In this document: positions 49,714 to 61,201 of the stretch, piece by piece
How positions within the stretch are numbered: the stretch's first letter is position 1
How the letters are laid out: the number at the start of each line of letters is the position of its first letter
Source: Apiospora phragmitis
Taxonomy: Eukaryota; Ascomycota; Sordariomycetes; Amphisphaeriales; Apiosporaceae
Length of the DNA: 64,000 bases
Direction: 5' to 3'
NCBI GenBank assembly: GCA_038363925.1
Contig: JAQQWL010000003.1
Coordinates: forward strand, 744,001-808,000
Made by a program: the position numbers and the translations under genes
Notes under the pieces: generated by a model
Database searches by the model: none
Told to the model about the DNA's origin: nothing
What the model saw: only the letters and a program-made list of their open reading frames with translations

Positions 49714-51235
49714 TATGGTACGGATTTCTTTCTCTCGGGGTTTCGTTCTCCGTACATGTGTGAAGTCGGACTGGCGGGCTGTTGTTTAGCAGCTTATTTT
49801 TGTCTGCGTACTGGCTGACTGACATGCTCGTCTCGCACCGCCCTAGGTCCAAGGAATTAGAATGCTTACACACTTACATTGCACCTAGCGCAGCTGAGAT
49901 AATTAGTCTCGCCTGTTATTTATCTGGTTAGCGTTGCTTGTATCCCCCTGTAACATATACTTCCCATGCTCGACTTTACTTCTGTAACTACAAGTAGATG
50001 GATGACATCACTCTAATGATGTCTATAATCATTTGCAAGGCGGACCAATACAGAGAGTCCAAGTGTTTCAATTGATGCAAGTTGAAGATGCAGTAAAAGC
50101 TGGAACCTAGGGGTTGTTGGATTGGCATGTGACAGCTGAACCGAAAGCCGCGCGCCCCGCGTTGGCGCTGTCAGGGCTGTCTGCTGACTCGTCTTCCCAG
50201 GAACGCAGGAGTTCGGTTGAATTTCCGTTGTACGACTACGAGAGTGATAACCTAGATTGCCATATATATTTTCATTCATCCATTTTTGTTGGCCTAGATC
50301 TGGAAAGCAGACCTTTTTCTCCCCACGACCATTGCTCTGCTGGCCTACCAGTCCAAGTATCCTCGGCATTATCAAAACCGGACATCTCATCGTCAAACCT
50401 TCAAGACTGCAGTCTGTCTGGCCCGCGGCAGTTCCCACCTTTCCCAGCGAGAAGAGGATCTCGTTGAATCGGAACTAATTGACTCCAAGGCGCCCTCTAG
50501 CTCGAGACGGAGACGAAAATCGAACGACTGAAGGACCGAAAGGTGCTTTTCGTTCTGTTGCCTGGTTCTGGCTTTGGCGGAGAAGAGAAGAGGAGAGGGA
50601 GAGAGAGCGGGGAGCATGCACGCCCTGCATCAGTGTGGGTTCACTGGGATTCTTGTGAGAGGTTGCAGCGAGCGCACCCACTGCTGCTGCGACGAATTCC
50701 CGTCGTGACTCCATCGCATCGCATTGCATCGCACATCGCCAGACGTGGGCCACCAAGTGAGTGTGCCGCGTCGCATTTCTTCTTAATGGCTGCCCTGGTA
50801 AGTCGATTTGATGCGAATCGCTTCTTGCCCTTTACACTTGTCGCAGCATTCGACTTCAGGCCACTTTAACCTACTGTCTTCCTCCATTGGCTTAGCTGCC
50901 TGTGTCTCTCCCCGGATCCCCAAGCGGCCGGAGCTTAGGCACCCTCTCCAGCCTAGCCCTAGTGCCTGTCTGATTCCATGGGGTGACGACATCGTTTTTC
51001 CTCCCCTCCGTCCCTCTCATTCTGGATCTGCATCTTACCACAATCAATCCGATTCCCCAATTATGCACGCCGAGAAGTCCGACCACGACACATCTCATCT
51101 TGCGACGCGTTCCTCTTCATCTCCCATTTTAGCGGCATCGCGTTTGCGCACCTGATCTGCCCCCCACGAAATGATTATGGTGGCTGATTTCTAACCGCCC
51201 TTTCCGTCCCAGGACACCCTTGGCTCCTCACGCAA
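49714..51235. other. Intergenic region and PEX30-like leader
   Basis: No gene is recognised. AT-rich sequence at 49,880-50,050 fits a 3' end, and the CT-rich stretch 50,870-51,230 fits the leader of the following gene. Confidence 0.5.
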
Positions 51236-53255
51236 ATGTCGACCCCATCCAAACCCCGCGGCGACGGCGACGGCGATGGCTCCGTCACCTCGCCTATCAT
51301 CGAGAACCCCTACGGCGCTGTGCCTCCCACATACGCCGCCTTCAGTTCCTCGAACCTCTCTACTACTGCCACGGCCGCAGCACGACGCTCAACCATCCTC
51401 GTACATCAGAAGTCGCCCTTGCTCCTCGCCACCCCGCCGCAAGTCACCCGAGCCCTCGCCTACAGCCACCCGTTCCTGTTGCCCCTGAATAAGCTCGCGG
51501 GCCTGCTGAGTTGGACGACGGGTGACGCATGGGAGAGCTTTCTGTTACTGGTCGTCTTCTGGGCGACGGTTCAGTATGGTGACTTCTTGGTTCGCTTTGC
51601 GGGACCTATCGTGGTCATCGTGGGCATCATCGGAGGCATGTACGGTCGCCGGTATAGCCCGTTAAGCAGCAGCGGCTGGGGCGAGCATCCGTCGTGGGCG
51701 TCGTCGTCCTCGAGCAAGTCTAGCAAGAAGAGCAATGCGGCCGAGGGTTCCGCTGCGGGTGGGGCGAGCGGCAAGAAGGGCGACCATCAAAGAAACACCA
51801 GCGAGGTTACCAACACACGCCACCAGAAGACACTAGACGAAATCGTGGATACCGTCAAGGTCTTTACGACGCGGTGCAATATCCTCTTGGAGCCCCTGCT
51901 CCTGATGACGGACTTCCTGAGCACGCAGCGCACGGCCACCAGCGCTACCACAAGACCGGCGCTTACGGCCATGTTCGTAAGGATCCTGGCTGTGACGCCT
52001 ATATGGGTCATCTTAACATTACCCCCTTTACGCATAATTACGACCAAGAGAGTCATCATGCTTTTCGGCACGCTGGTGCTCAGCTGGCATAGTAGGATCT
52101 GCAAAGTCTCGAGGACCCTGCTGTGGCGGAGCGCTACAGTCCGTCGTATCGCCAGATGGGTCACCGGGCTCGAATTCGAAGGGCCCAAGACGCCCACCAA
52201 AGACGTCGTTAGCGGGAAAACGACCATTACGAGATCCAATGCGACAAAGAAGTCGCCGTCGACGTCGGCGCTGACTACCCTACTTCAGCGATCGAGATCA
52301 GGATATTCCGGCAAGGAGACCGGAGTGCGCTTTACCTTCATACTTTATGAGAATCAGAGGAGGTGGGTTGGACTCGGGTGGACGAATAACCTGTTCGCTT
52401 ACGAGAGATCGGCATGGGCCGATGAACACAACAATGCGGTTCCACCAAAGGATGAGTTCGAACTGCCCGAGGTCGAGGACGGGCATGCGAGATGGCGCTG
52501 GGTGAAGGGGAGCAAGTGGCGCGTAGACGGAGTACCCGACATTCAGGACGAGCACGATTATGACTCGGAAGCCGGCAAGAACGGTTGGATTTACTACGAC
52601 AACAAGGTATGTATAGATGTCACAGGCGAGAATATGGGACGAAAGGAATTTTGCTAACGTGATGTCGTACCAGTGGAATAATGGACGCCGAGGAGCGGAT
52701 GGTTGGGGGCGCTGGACCCGGCGTCGAAAGTGGTATCGTGATGCTGAGCTCGTTGAAGTAAACGATGAAGCAGAGGAATTATCCGGATCATCAACACCAG
52801 CAGAACCAACGGTATCGCCTACGCCCCCAGAACTCCCGGCGCGCCCAGCTCCACCACGCCAGGACTTACCCGAGCCCAAGGCTCAACTCTCGACCTCAGT
52901 TCAGAGCGGGAGCTCAGACCCCGGCCACTCGCAAACCAGCAACGAGCACGAAAACGATAACGAGGAGACCGAGACCGCTTCTGTACTCTCTACTTCGTCC
53001 AAATCAGCTCGAGGCTTCAAGTGGCCGGGCTTCGGCATAAACCCCTACGCCCACAGTCACAGCAACCCCCCGTCGATCCGTAGTAGGAAGGCGACGAACG
53101 GTTCGAAGCGGAGCAGGCGGACTAGTGACTCGGTTAACAGCAATCAAGAGAACGATGGCTCCCTGACACCGGCCCTGGAGCTGGAGATCCAAGGATCCCG
53201 TAAAGAGCAAGCTAGTTGGGGGTTCGGGGATGAGGTGTCCATGGGGCTCGAATGA
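51236..53255 (+). CDS. PEX30/PEX24-family peroxin with dysferlin (DysF) domain
   Basis: Exons 51236-52606 and 52674-53255 join at phase 0 to 650 aa. After a Pro/Ser-rich N-terminus comes a hydrophobic reticulon-like region at about residues 95-145 (SFLLLVVFWATVQYGDFLV, GPIVVIVGIIGGMYG), and again near 240-280 (RILAVTPIWVILTLPPLRI). The DysF domain begins near 364: RFTFILYENQRRWVGLGW, then HARWRWVKGSKWRVDG, GWIYYDNKWNNGR and WTRRRKWYRDAELVE, the paired aromatic/Arg motifs of DysFN and DysFC. The tail is acidic and Ser-rich. Yeast relatives (Pex30, Pex31, Pex32, Pex28, Pex29) sit at ER-peroxisome contacts and control peroxisome number and lipid-droplet budding. Which paralogue this is cannot be told. 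Confidence 0.9.
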
Positions 53256-54205
53256 TTATAAGGAGCACCCGACCATTAATTTCGAAAGGGCCTTTTGAGT
53301 CGACAAGACTCGAATGATAAAGGCAGATCTGTAAGACGGGGGTAAAGGGGGCGTTTATGAGACTAAGGGGGGTCCACGGAACATGCTACAACCACTCCGG
53401 AGGGCAAACAGCACTGGCTGGCTGTGTAATGCTCGGATGGCCAATTATGTTTGATTATGGGACCATGAGATTGTGTTGCTGGAATGGGACAGGTCAGGTC
53501 AGGTCAGGATGCATAAGCTGGCGTTCTTAGGAAGATACCACTCTGGGTCGTCCTTTTGACTTATTCTTTTCTTTGATGAGAATATATGCACTTGTAGTAT
53601 CTATTTCTAGTATTCTAATTTCAAAGGATAACGATGCTCTCTAATACCGATAACGATAACCACGGTTCGGCTGGATACGTTCTCTATGTTACGGTTAGCA
53701 GTCATCAACGGTTTTCTACTTCTTCTATTGCAAACTTTACTTTAAACCCCTGTTATTATTTTAATGTATTTACGCTTGTCTATACACCTCCGATATTCAC
53801 ACACCCTAAGGGGGAAAAACTGCATATAATAGAACTCCTCAGTCTATAATGTCAGTGAGCAAACCTTTTCCGCGACGAAGCAAACCCTAGGAACAATATC
53901 ATTGTTTAAGACTTTTGACGATATTTCAATGGTAGTTTGAGCGTCTGTTTCTTTGTGATATCGAACGCTAGCCCATCCAGGGTTCCACATCCCTTCTATG
54001 GTCTTATAAAGGACTTGTGTTCAAGCTCACTATAACAAAGACACTTGTGCAGACCGGCTTAGTTCCTACATATACCCCCCTAATGGAATTATTAACACTG
54101 TCCTCCAACTAGTCAAGTGTATGACATGAGACTCGTCATGTAATCTCTTTATAGCCGAGCTCTTTGCTCGATCATAAGTTATTAGCTTCTATTTTATTCT
54201 CAAAG
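53256..54205. other. Intergenic region, GC falling toward the AT-rich block
   Basis: This holds the 3' flank of the peroxin gene. A GGTCA pentamer is repeated in tandem near 53,492-53,508. From 53,570 the sequence becomes AT-rich. No gene is seen. Confidence 0.5.
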
Positions 54206-55104
54206 CTCTTGGATGTCGTTGGAGTATGTAGACGATATCATGCCAGCCAGGCCTTACACAAATACCCCTAGAACTGCTGCGAACCATCCAGGGCTTCTTA
54301 CTACGAAGAGAGGACAGCTTCAACCTGGCCTGCTTGTGCAAAGACCTGTACACGAAGCTTGGCAGCAGGACGTTTGTCCTTACACTTGATGCGCTTCAGC
54401 AGAGAAGGGAGGCCAGAGCGCTAGAGGCCGGGCATCCGCGGTCCGCGGAACTCGGGGATCCGCTGCTGCTGCTCGTGATTCGCAATGGCATCGACATCCG
54501 GATCGTCGAGGAAGCCTACGACGTCTTCCACAAAACGTTTCCCGAGTCCATAAATGGGCGCTGGGGCAGTAATGAGTTGATTGCGCCGCACTTCTTGGCG
54601 GCGCAGTACGGCCGCCTCGACGTCCTGAGCATGCTCTGTCAGAAGGGGGTCGTCTTCCGCTTGACGATGGCGAGTCGGGAACCGTGGCAGGAGCTGATTA
54701 TTTAAGAAGCCAACGTGCAGCCGCCTGTGCTCTCGGTGGAAGGCAGGCATCTTCTGACCTCCATACGCCTGTTGATAGATCATGCACCGGGCGTGCTCAT
54801 GTACGCCATGTACGGAGCGTCCGAGCAGACGGCGTCCCTGCTGATCCAGCACTTCGACGTGTACACCGAATTCTGCACCAGAGACAGCGGTGTGCCCAAG
54901 GAGATCTTCGGGGGTTTGTGTTATTTGGCCGCACTGCTGAACATGCCGCAGCTGCTACGCCACTTGCTCGGCTGGGGCGTCAACGTCTGGGCTGAGAGGG
55001 CCGGCCGCTTCGGGCGCACGACCGACGCCTGGCTGGACATCTTATACTTGGCAGCATCCGAGGGCACCCGGGACCTGGCGCTCCCGTGCTTCGTAATTAT
55101 ATAA
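54206..55104 (+). pseudogene. F-box/ankyrin-type protein relic
   Basis: The frame encodes an F-box-like start, TQIPLELLRTIQGFLLRRED, then SFNLACLCKDLYTKLGSRTF, followed by ankyrin-like helices (PHFLAAQYGRLDVLSMLCQK, RLLIDHAPGVLMYAMYGASE, LLRHLLGWGVNVWAERAGRF and YLAASEG). This is the domain order of many fungal F-box/ankyrin proteins. An ATG near 54,212 is one frame away from the F-box, so a base has probably been lost near 54,248. An in-frame TAA at 54,703-54,705 interrupts ELII and EANVQ and could be CAA changed by C-to-T. The gene ends abruptly at the AT-rich block with no proper C-terminus. It is judged a truncated, mutated relic. Confidence 0.7.
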
Positions 55105-55551
55105 TTAATTTAAATATTTAAAGGATACCTTTTATTATTAATATTATAAAAGATATAGTTAATTTTTTTTAAAGTCGTGTAGCGGCGACCGCGTTTATAA
55201 CTATTAGGTTAAACGCTTTATTAATTATAACTTAAACTTTAAGGCTTAAATAAATTATTAATACGATTATTAAAGGGCTTTTTATAAAGATATAAGTATT
55301 ATTTTCGGCTAGTTCGTATTAATCGCGAGTATTAAAATTAAATACGGTATTTTAAACGAAGATATATAAAATTTTAACGAGACTAGCTTTATAATAAATA
55401 TAATTAAGTTAATACTCGTTATAATATATATTAATTATTATAAGGAAGCGAAATCGATTTAGCTTAATAATCGAGAATAATTAATAACTATTAAATATAT
55501 TAATTTGTAAAATTAATACATTCCGCCGTTTTTAATTATTTAAAATTAATA

Positions 55552-55696
55552 TTACTATAACGAACGCTATTTAAGTTTTAAAAGAAACCTAGTAAGACGT
55601 ACTAGGGTTTATATTAATAATACGAGAGAGTATTTAAACGTGCGATAAAAGTCGCTTCTATTAATATAATAAGTAATAGCTCGTAGGAACGAAGAT
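55552..55696 (+). repeat. Left arm of a 145-bp inverted repeat (RIP-mutated copy)
   Basis: This segment is the reverse complement of 56,744-56,888 apart from about eleven differences, all transitions (C to T or G to A in this copy). Shared landmarks include CGAACGCTATTTAAGTT, AGACGTACTAGGGTTTAT and TAGCTCGTAGGAACGAAG. Beyond both ends the similarity stops. Confidence 0.88.
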
Positions 55697-55868
55697 AACT
55701 AAGGTGCGTAGGTATTTAAAGGTATTTATAATAGTTTCGTTAAAGCTATTTACCTTATTAATAAGTTAAGATTAGTATTTATATTAATTACTAAGGTAGA
55801 GAGTATCTATATAAAATATATAGGGAACGTCCGTCGTTATATATTTAATCTCCTCCCTTACTAATCCG

Positions 55869-55978
55869 TTGGATCACTTGGCTCACCCTCGCATTCCAGT
55901 GATCCGGGTGATCCCCTCGTTGGTTGGATCACTGGCTCACTTCGTCGTTTCTGGTGATCCCCGTGATCCCTCACGTGA
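55869..55978 (+). repeat. Two 55-bp tandem units with GGATCAC/GTGATCC dyads
   Basis: GGATCAC at 55871 and 55926 is followed in each unit by GTGATCC at +28 (55899, 55954) and +37 (55908, 55963). The spacing is identical and the unit period is exactly 55, although the sequence between the heptamers differs. The heptamers are reverse complements of each other, so each unit is a dyad. A TCACGTGA palindrome (55971-55978) follows directly. The arrangement suggests protein binding sites or a structured terminus. Confidence 0.75.
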
Positions 55979-56327
55979 CGTTGTCCTTGCTGCTCTTTTG
56001 GGGTCGTGTCCAGCCGGCTGTTGTTCGGGACACCGTCGTCGTGGTCGCCGTGCGCTTTTGCAGTATGGGCGCGTTCATGTTGGTGTAGCTGGCTGCGCGG
56101 TCGGTGGCCGTGACATCGTAGCCTGGGCGGGGCATCGTAAATCCGGCCCGGTGATCTGTGGGTCTTGGCCGCATAATTAGGTCAGGTCGTAACACTACCT
56201 TCCCTCTTCCAGCTGCTTTGTCCCCGAAGCGCTGGGTTCCTTTAAGTATCCTTACCCGCCCATCGTGTCGGGGCCTGGTAAGTTTTTCCTTTCCTTCGTT
56301 ATGTTTTTATTGTGATGTTTGCTCATC

Positions 56328-56824
56328 ATGTCAAGTCGAGTTGAAAAACCTGTTCCTCGTGCGAAGTCTAAGAAAACCGAACAGCGTCATAACCTAGTTG
56401 CTCTTCTCGACGAATTTGGTTTCGAGGCCATGCCGTGCTCTCTTTGTTTGGGGAGGGGTGGAAGTGCATTATGCTGGACAGTATCTCTCGCTGCAAAGAG
56501 TGCGTCCGTCGTGGTCGGTCCTGCGATGGTTCCGGTCTGTCGGTTTCTGCGGTGTCTCGGGTCGTCGATGAGTCCCGTCGTCTGCGCTCTGAGGAGCAGG
56601 CGGCCAGCGACTCTCTGCGCGAGACGAGCGCGGCTCTGGAGAAGGCTCACCGGGAGGCTCAGGGGGCCTTTCAGCGTCTGGAGCGGATTCGGCAGCAGCG
56701 GAACTCTCTGGTGACGCGCGGCGTGGAGATGGCCAGGCGTGGCCTTCGTTCCTACGAGCTATTGCCCATTGTATCGATAGAAGCGACTTCTATCGCACGT
56801 TTAGATACTCTCTCGTATTGTTAA
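56328..56824 (+). CDS. Small Zn2Cys6-like/coiled-coil protein in a GC island, one frameshift
   Basis: The ATG at 56328 opens MSSRVEKPVPRAKSKKTEQR and LVALLDEFGFEAMPCSLC. After a frame change in the G-run at 56,448-56,458 the protein continues WKCIMLDSISRCKECVRRG and RSCDGSG, then a coiled coil (SLRETSAALEKAHREAQGAF, LERIRQQRNSLVTRGVEMAR). If one base is missing in the G-run, the Cys spacing is C-x2-C-x6-C-x8-C-x2-C-x6-C, the pattern of the fungal binuclear zinc cluster. The protein is about 165 aa and lacks the large middle-homology region of Zn2Cys6 activators. The 3' end, including the stop, lies within the right arm of the inverted repeat. Its position inside a repeat block suggests an element-encoded DNA-binding or accessory protein; that is inference. 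Confidence 0.6.
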
Positions 56825-56888
56825 CATAAACCCTAGTACGTCTTACTAGGTTTCTTTTAGAACTTAAATAGCGTTCGTTATAGTTACT
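56744..56888 (-). repeat. Right arm of the 145-bp inverted repeat (less mutated copy)
   Basis: This is the reverse complement of 55,552-55,696. Here C and G are kept at positions where the left arm has T and A. The arm overlaps the last 27 codons of the small zinc-cluster-like ORF. Confidence 0.88.
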
Positions 56889-58015
56889 TTATAAACTAGT
56901 TTTATAAATAAGACTTACCGGGCGATTAAATAATTAAACCGATAACGAAACGAGCTTAAAATAAATTCGATATTTTAATAAATATATTAAAACGTGGACG
57001 AAAAGCTTTTATCGTTTCATAATTTTAAAAGATTACGAAAGCTATATTTCGGCCGAATTCGAGGAATATTATAAAAATAACGGCATTATTACGCTTAATA
57101 TACCTCTTTACTTTTTTTTACTTATTTTTATTTTTAAATATAATATTCTATTCGTTATTAAAGCGTATTTATTCGAAAGAAATCGAGTTATTTATTAAAG
57201 CGTTAATAGATTATATTATAAAGCTAAAGTTTTTTATCGTTTTTAAAGCTATATATTTTATTAGTTTTATAAAAAGTAATATTAAATGTAAATTTAACGT
57301 ATTTAGTTTAATACTTTACTATTTATATAAGATATTTAATAAACTAAATATACGTTTTTAAACGTTTATACCTAGCTCGTCGCGTTTAAGAACGAGTAAT
57401 ACCTATAACTTTTAAACGTCGTTTAACCTTTAATAAACGATTAAATATTTTATTTTTATTAAAAATAAAGTTTTAACTTATTATAAAAGGTTAATTTAAT
57501 ATTTTTTAAGCGCCGGAAAGTTAAAAAACCACGTGTTTAACTTAAAAGAGCCTTTATTATATAAGAATCTTAAAGACTATAAAACGAGAAGGTAGAAGAG
57601 AAACGTTTAGTAATTAATAAATACGGAACGAGGGGTTCGTTAAAGCGGAGGGCGACCGGTAAAAGGCGCTGTGATATTTACGGCGAAATAAGTTATAATA
57701 TGCGAATATATAAAAAGAATATAAAATTAAATAACGAATTAAATAAAGAGTAACTTTAATTAACTTAAAGCGTTAAAGTTAAATTAATTTATATAAAAAT
57801 AATAAAATATAAAAAAGTAGTTAACTTAATAATATAACCGACTTAATAATAAACTACGCTAAGACTTTTTATATAATATATTTTAATAAATTATAAATAT
57901 TTATTAAAATATTAATAGAATATATTTTTAACGTTTATATATATCGCTACGATTAAATAAGTATTAAAATAACTTAAAGGTTTTAATAACGATTATAATT
58001 TATTAATTCATTATT
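56889..58015. other. AT-rich decayed sequence
   Basis: No open frame longer than a few dozen codons occurs on either strand. C is almost confined to CpG. It is probably a RIP-mutated repeat whose identity has been lost. Confidence 0.6.
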
Positions 58016-58222
58016 TATTAGAATAACAGGAACTAAGGTTTTTTATATTATTTTAAAAAAGGTGCTACGTACTTACGCGTACGAACCCTTTTCTTATTTT
58101 ATTAAGAGGGGCATACGATATCCTTTATAGCTCGTATTAAAAATAAATATAAATAATAAAATAAAAATAATTAAACCCCGATTAAAACCGGAATTATTAT
58201 ATATACGAAAGCTTATTTAATA
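58016..58222 (+). repeat. Left LTR of a decayed retrotransposon
   Basis: A 207-base segment repeated directly at 60,995-61,201. It starts TATTA and ends TTAATA, which would be TGTTA and TTAACA before RIP-type transitions, the usual LTR ends. Shared landmarks: CGTACTTACGCG, TATTTTATTAAGAGGGGCAT, TTAAACCCCGATTAAAACCG. Confidence 0.78.
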
Positions 58223-60994
58223 TTAATTAGTAGTTACTTATAGCGATTATAAATTAATAAGAGTAAAGAGACGGTTTTACGCCCTTACCGATATAAAGGC
58301 GACCGTGCTAAGGAGCCCCGAGAATTTCCGCCCGTTAGAAATTCGGAGGAAGAGCCGAATTAAATTAACTGTACGAGGAGGAACCCCTTTTCCCGAGTAT
58401 ATATTATAAAGAGGAGACTAGGTTTCGAATTATATACGAAATTAGTTAAGTTATATATAATTATATATTTAAATAACTTTATTATACGATTTATAAAATA
58501 ATAACCTTTATTAAATAAAATTAATCGCGGTCGGCGAATCGAGATTAAGCTCGGACGTATCGAACTTAGATAAACCGACGATTTTAAACCCCGAACCGCT
58601 TACGTATAAAAAAATATTTTAAAATACCGGAATTTTTTTAATAATTTAAAAAAGAAATATTAACCTCGCTTTTTAAAAATTTAAACCTTTAAATATACTT
58701 TTTAAAAAAATAATACCCGAATTATTTACGATATACTTTATATAATACTTTTTAAAATATTATATATTAAAAATAAAGGGGATTTTTTTTAAAAAATCGT
58801 TTATTATAAAATTTAACGGATAAACCGAATATTAATTCGGTTAAATTAACCGTATATTTTAAAAAAACTTTTTAATTATTTTAAAAAATACGGAGTCGAT
58901 ATATTAATAGACGGATCTTTTAAAACTAAGCTTATAAGTTTAGTATTACCGGCTAATCTTATATATTAATAAGATCGACCGGTAGAACCGACTTCGGAAA
59001 CCCGAAAAGGAGGATGTTCTATACTCTTCCCGAGAATAGATAATCGAAGAACCGCCGTCTAAGCGAGAAATACCCGGTCTCTGTACGGAGTAATCGTCCG
59101 CGACACCACAGGGTACTTTAAAACCGACGTTTAATCCCGGAGTTTTAAATACTTTAGGCCCGACGTCTAAACCTGGATTCTTAAGTACCCAAGCGTTGCA
59201 AAACGTTATCCTTTTTCCTTCTCTAACTCCGATACCGCCGGACTAGACGGTATAATTATTTAGTTTAGCGTATATTACGGAATACGATATCCTTTTAAGC
59301 CGAGCTATTTATAACGGCAAAATCGATTAAAATAAGGTTATTACCTTTTCGAAGGTATAAAGGAAAGAGAAAGAACTATACCGGCAAGCCGTATAACATC
59401 TTTTATAATAAAGTACGGATATTTATCGGAATATATCGACGGCTAGATATATTAAAAAACTAATATTATATAGTTTTTTTTAAATATTTTTTCCGGCCGT
59501 ATAGAGGTATTTTATTTTAATTATATCGAACTTAAAAAGAGATAAAACGAAATATATTATTTAATAAATTTATATTTTAATACGATAATAAATTATATAT
59601 AATATTTTACGAATTAAATAATAACTTTTTTTATATAAATAAAAAATAAAAACGCTGAGAAATAATTTATCGAGGTTTTAAAAATCTTATTAAATAAACT
59701 CTAGCTCGTATAACGAGCCCTCGGAAGGGGATTTAAAAGAGAGATCGCTCTCTATACCTCCGTTGTAAAAGCTTATCGAAAAGTTCCGGAATTTTTATTA
59801 ACCTTTATTTATTAAAAGCTAATATATAAAGCGTTATTTTTAAATTTTCGCGTATTATTAAATATAATAGCGAACTAGATATTATCGAAACGATATTTAA
59901 CGGAGGAACTATATCGAAACCCGGTTAAAAATATATACCTAATTAATAAACGGTTTATAAATAATTGTACGCGAGAAAACTAACTAGTTTACGGTAATAA
60001 ATTACTATATAATAGCTGACTATTAAAATAAAAAGGTAGTTAATAACCTGTTAATACTTTTTAATTAAGGCTATCGTATAAGAATTAATAGTTCGAATAA
60101 AGAACTTACCGAATTTATTATAAATAAAACTATTAATTAATAAATTACCTAATTAAAAAGCGAACTTATATAATAATTTAATACTTCTAAGCGTGTAATA
60201 ACGTGGGATAGGATCTTTTTATTTAAAAAAAATACGGGGATTTCGTCCGAAATTAAGAAAAGAAAAAAAGAAGAGCTAAAAAATAACGAAAAAGAGTACG
60301 ATTATCTCGATCTAGAAAACGCACGATAAAATATTATTTACTTAATAAACGCCGCGTTTTATTATTAACTTATTAATAAAAATATTTATTTAATAAATAT
60401 TTAATTAAATTAAAAATAACGAATAAGAAAAGATTAATAATCGATATTATATCGCTTCGAAAATTATACGAAAAAAGGAGATCTTGGAGATCTACTAGGT
60501 CGACGGCCGAAATAACCTTATAAACTCCTTTATTAAGAAATCCCTAAATAAAGCCTTTAAGTAAATAGTCTTAACGAATAGCCTTACCGTATATATAAAA
60601 GCGTATATCGAGCGGCTAAACTTATACGGCGAGTAAAAAAAAAAGAGATATAATTTTTAATAAGGTATAACGTAATTCGATATATAAAAGCGCGTACCTA
60701 TTATTATTATTATTTTTAAATAGTTTTTTTTAATTTATAATAAAAAAAAACGCGTTAACGCATAATAATTTTTCCCTAATACCGTTATTATTATCGAATA
60801 ACTAAAATAACTAATTAAAAAGACCTGCTATTTAATAAAAATAATATTAAGAAGGTATAGTATTACTTATACGATTTAAATAGGTACTAAATACCGGATT
60901 AGTACAACCTATCTATACGAAACCCTTACGACGAGAAGACTCGTTTTAATAAAAAGAGCTAACCAAGTTTATTATTAAAATAAAAAGTTATTAA
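58223..60994. mobile_element. Internal region of the decayed LTR retrotransposon
   Basis: About 2.8 kb between the two direct repeats, with stops in every frame. A less AT-rich stretch at 58,960-59,200 may be remnant coding sequence, but no reverse-transcriptase, integrase or gag motif can be read. The short internal length suggests a non-autonomous or deleted element. Superfamily cannot be assigned. Confidence 0.6.
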
Positions 60995-61201
60995 TATTAA
61001 AATAGCAGGAACTAAAGTTTTCTATATTACTTTAAAAAAAGTATCACGTACTTACGCGTATAAACCCCTTTCCTATTTTATTAAGAGGGGCATATAATAC
61101 CCCTCGTAGCTCGTATTAAAAATAGATATAAATAATAGAATAAGAACGATTAAACCCCGATTAAAACCGGAACCACCGTACGTACGAGAGCCTATTTAAT
61201 A
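60995..61201 (+). repeat. Right LTR of the decayed retrotransposon
   Basis: This is the direct repeat of 58,016-58,222. It keeps C and G at many sites where the left copy has T or A (for example CCACCGTACGTACGAGAGCC), so the two copies were mutated to different extents. Differences are nearly all transitions. Confidence 0.78.

Noticed and set aside
55700..55860. Left arm flank as a RIP-mutated second copy of the zinc-cluster-like gene in reverse orientation
   Set aside because: Similarity stops at the arm boundary; the flank does not match the gene even allowing C-to-T and G-to-A changes.
58223..58245. Possible tRNA-iMet primer-binding site after the left LTR (TAGTAGT as a mutated TGGTAGC)
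   Set aside because: Seven bases requiring two assumed transitions are too weak to support a primer assignment.
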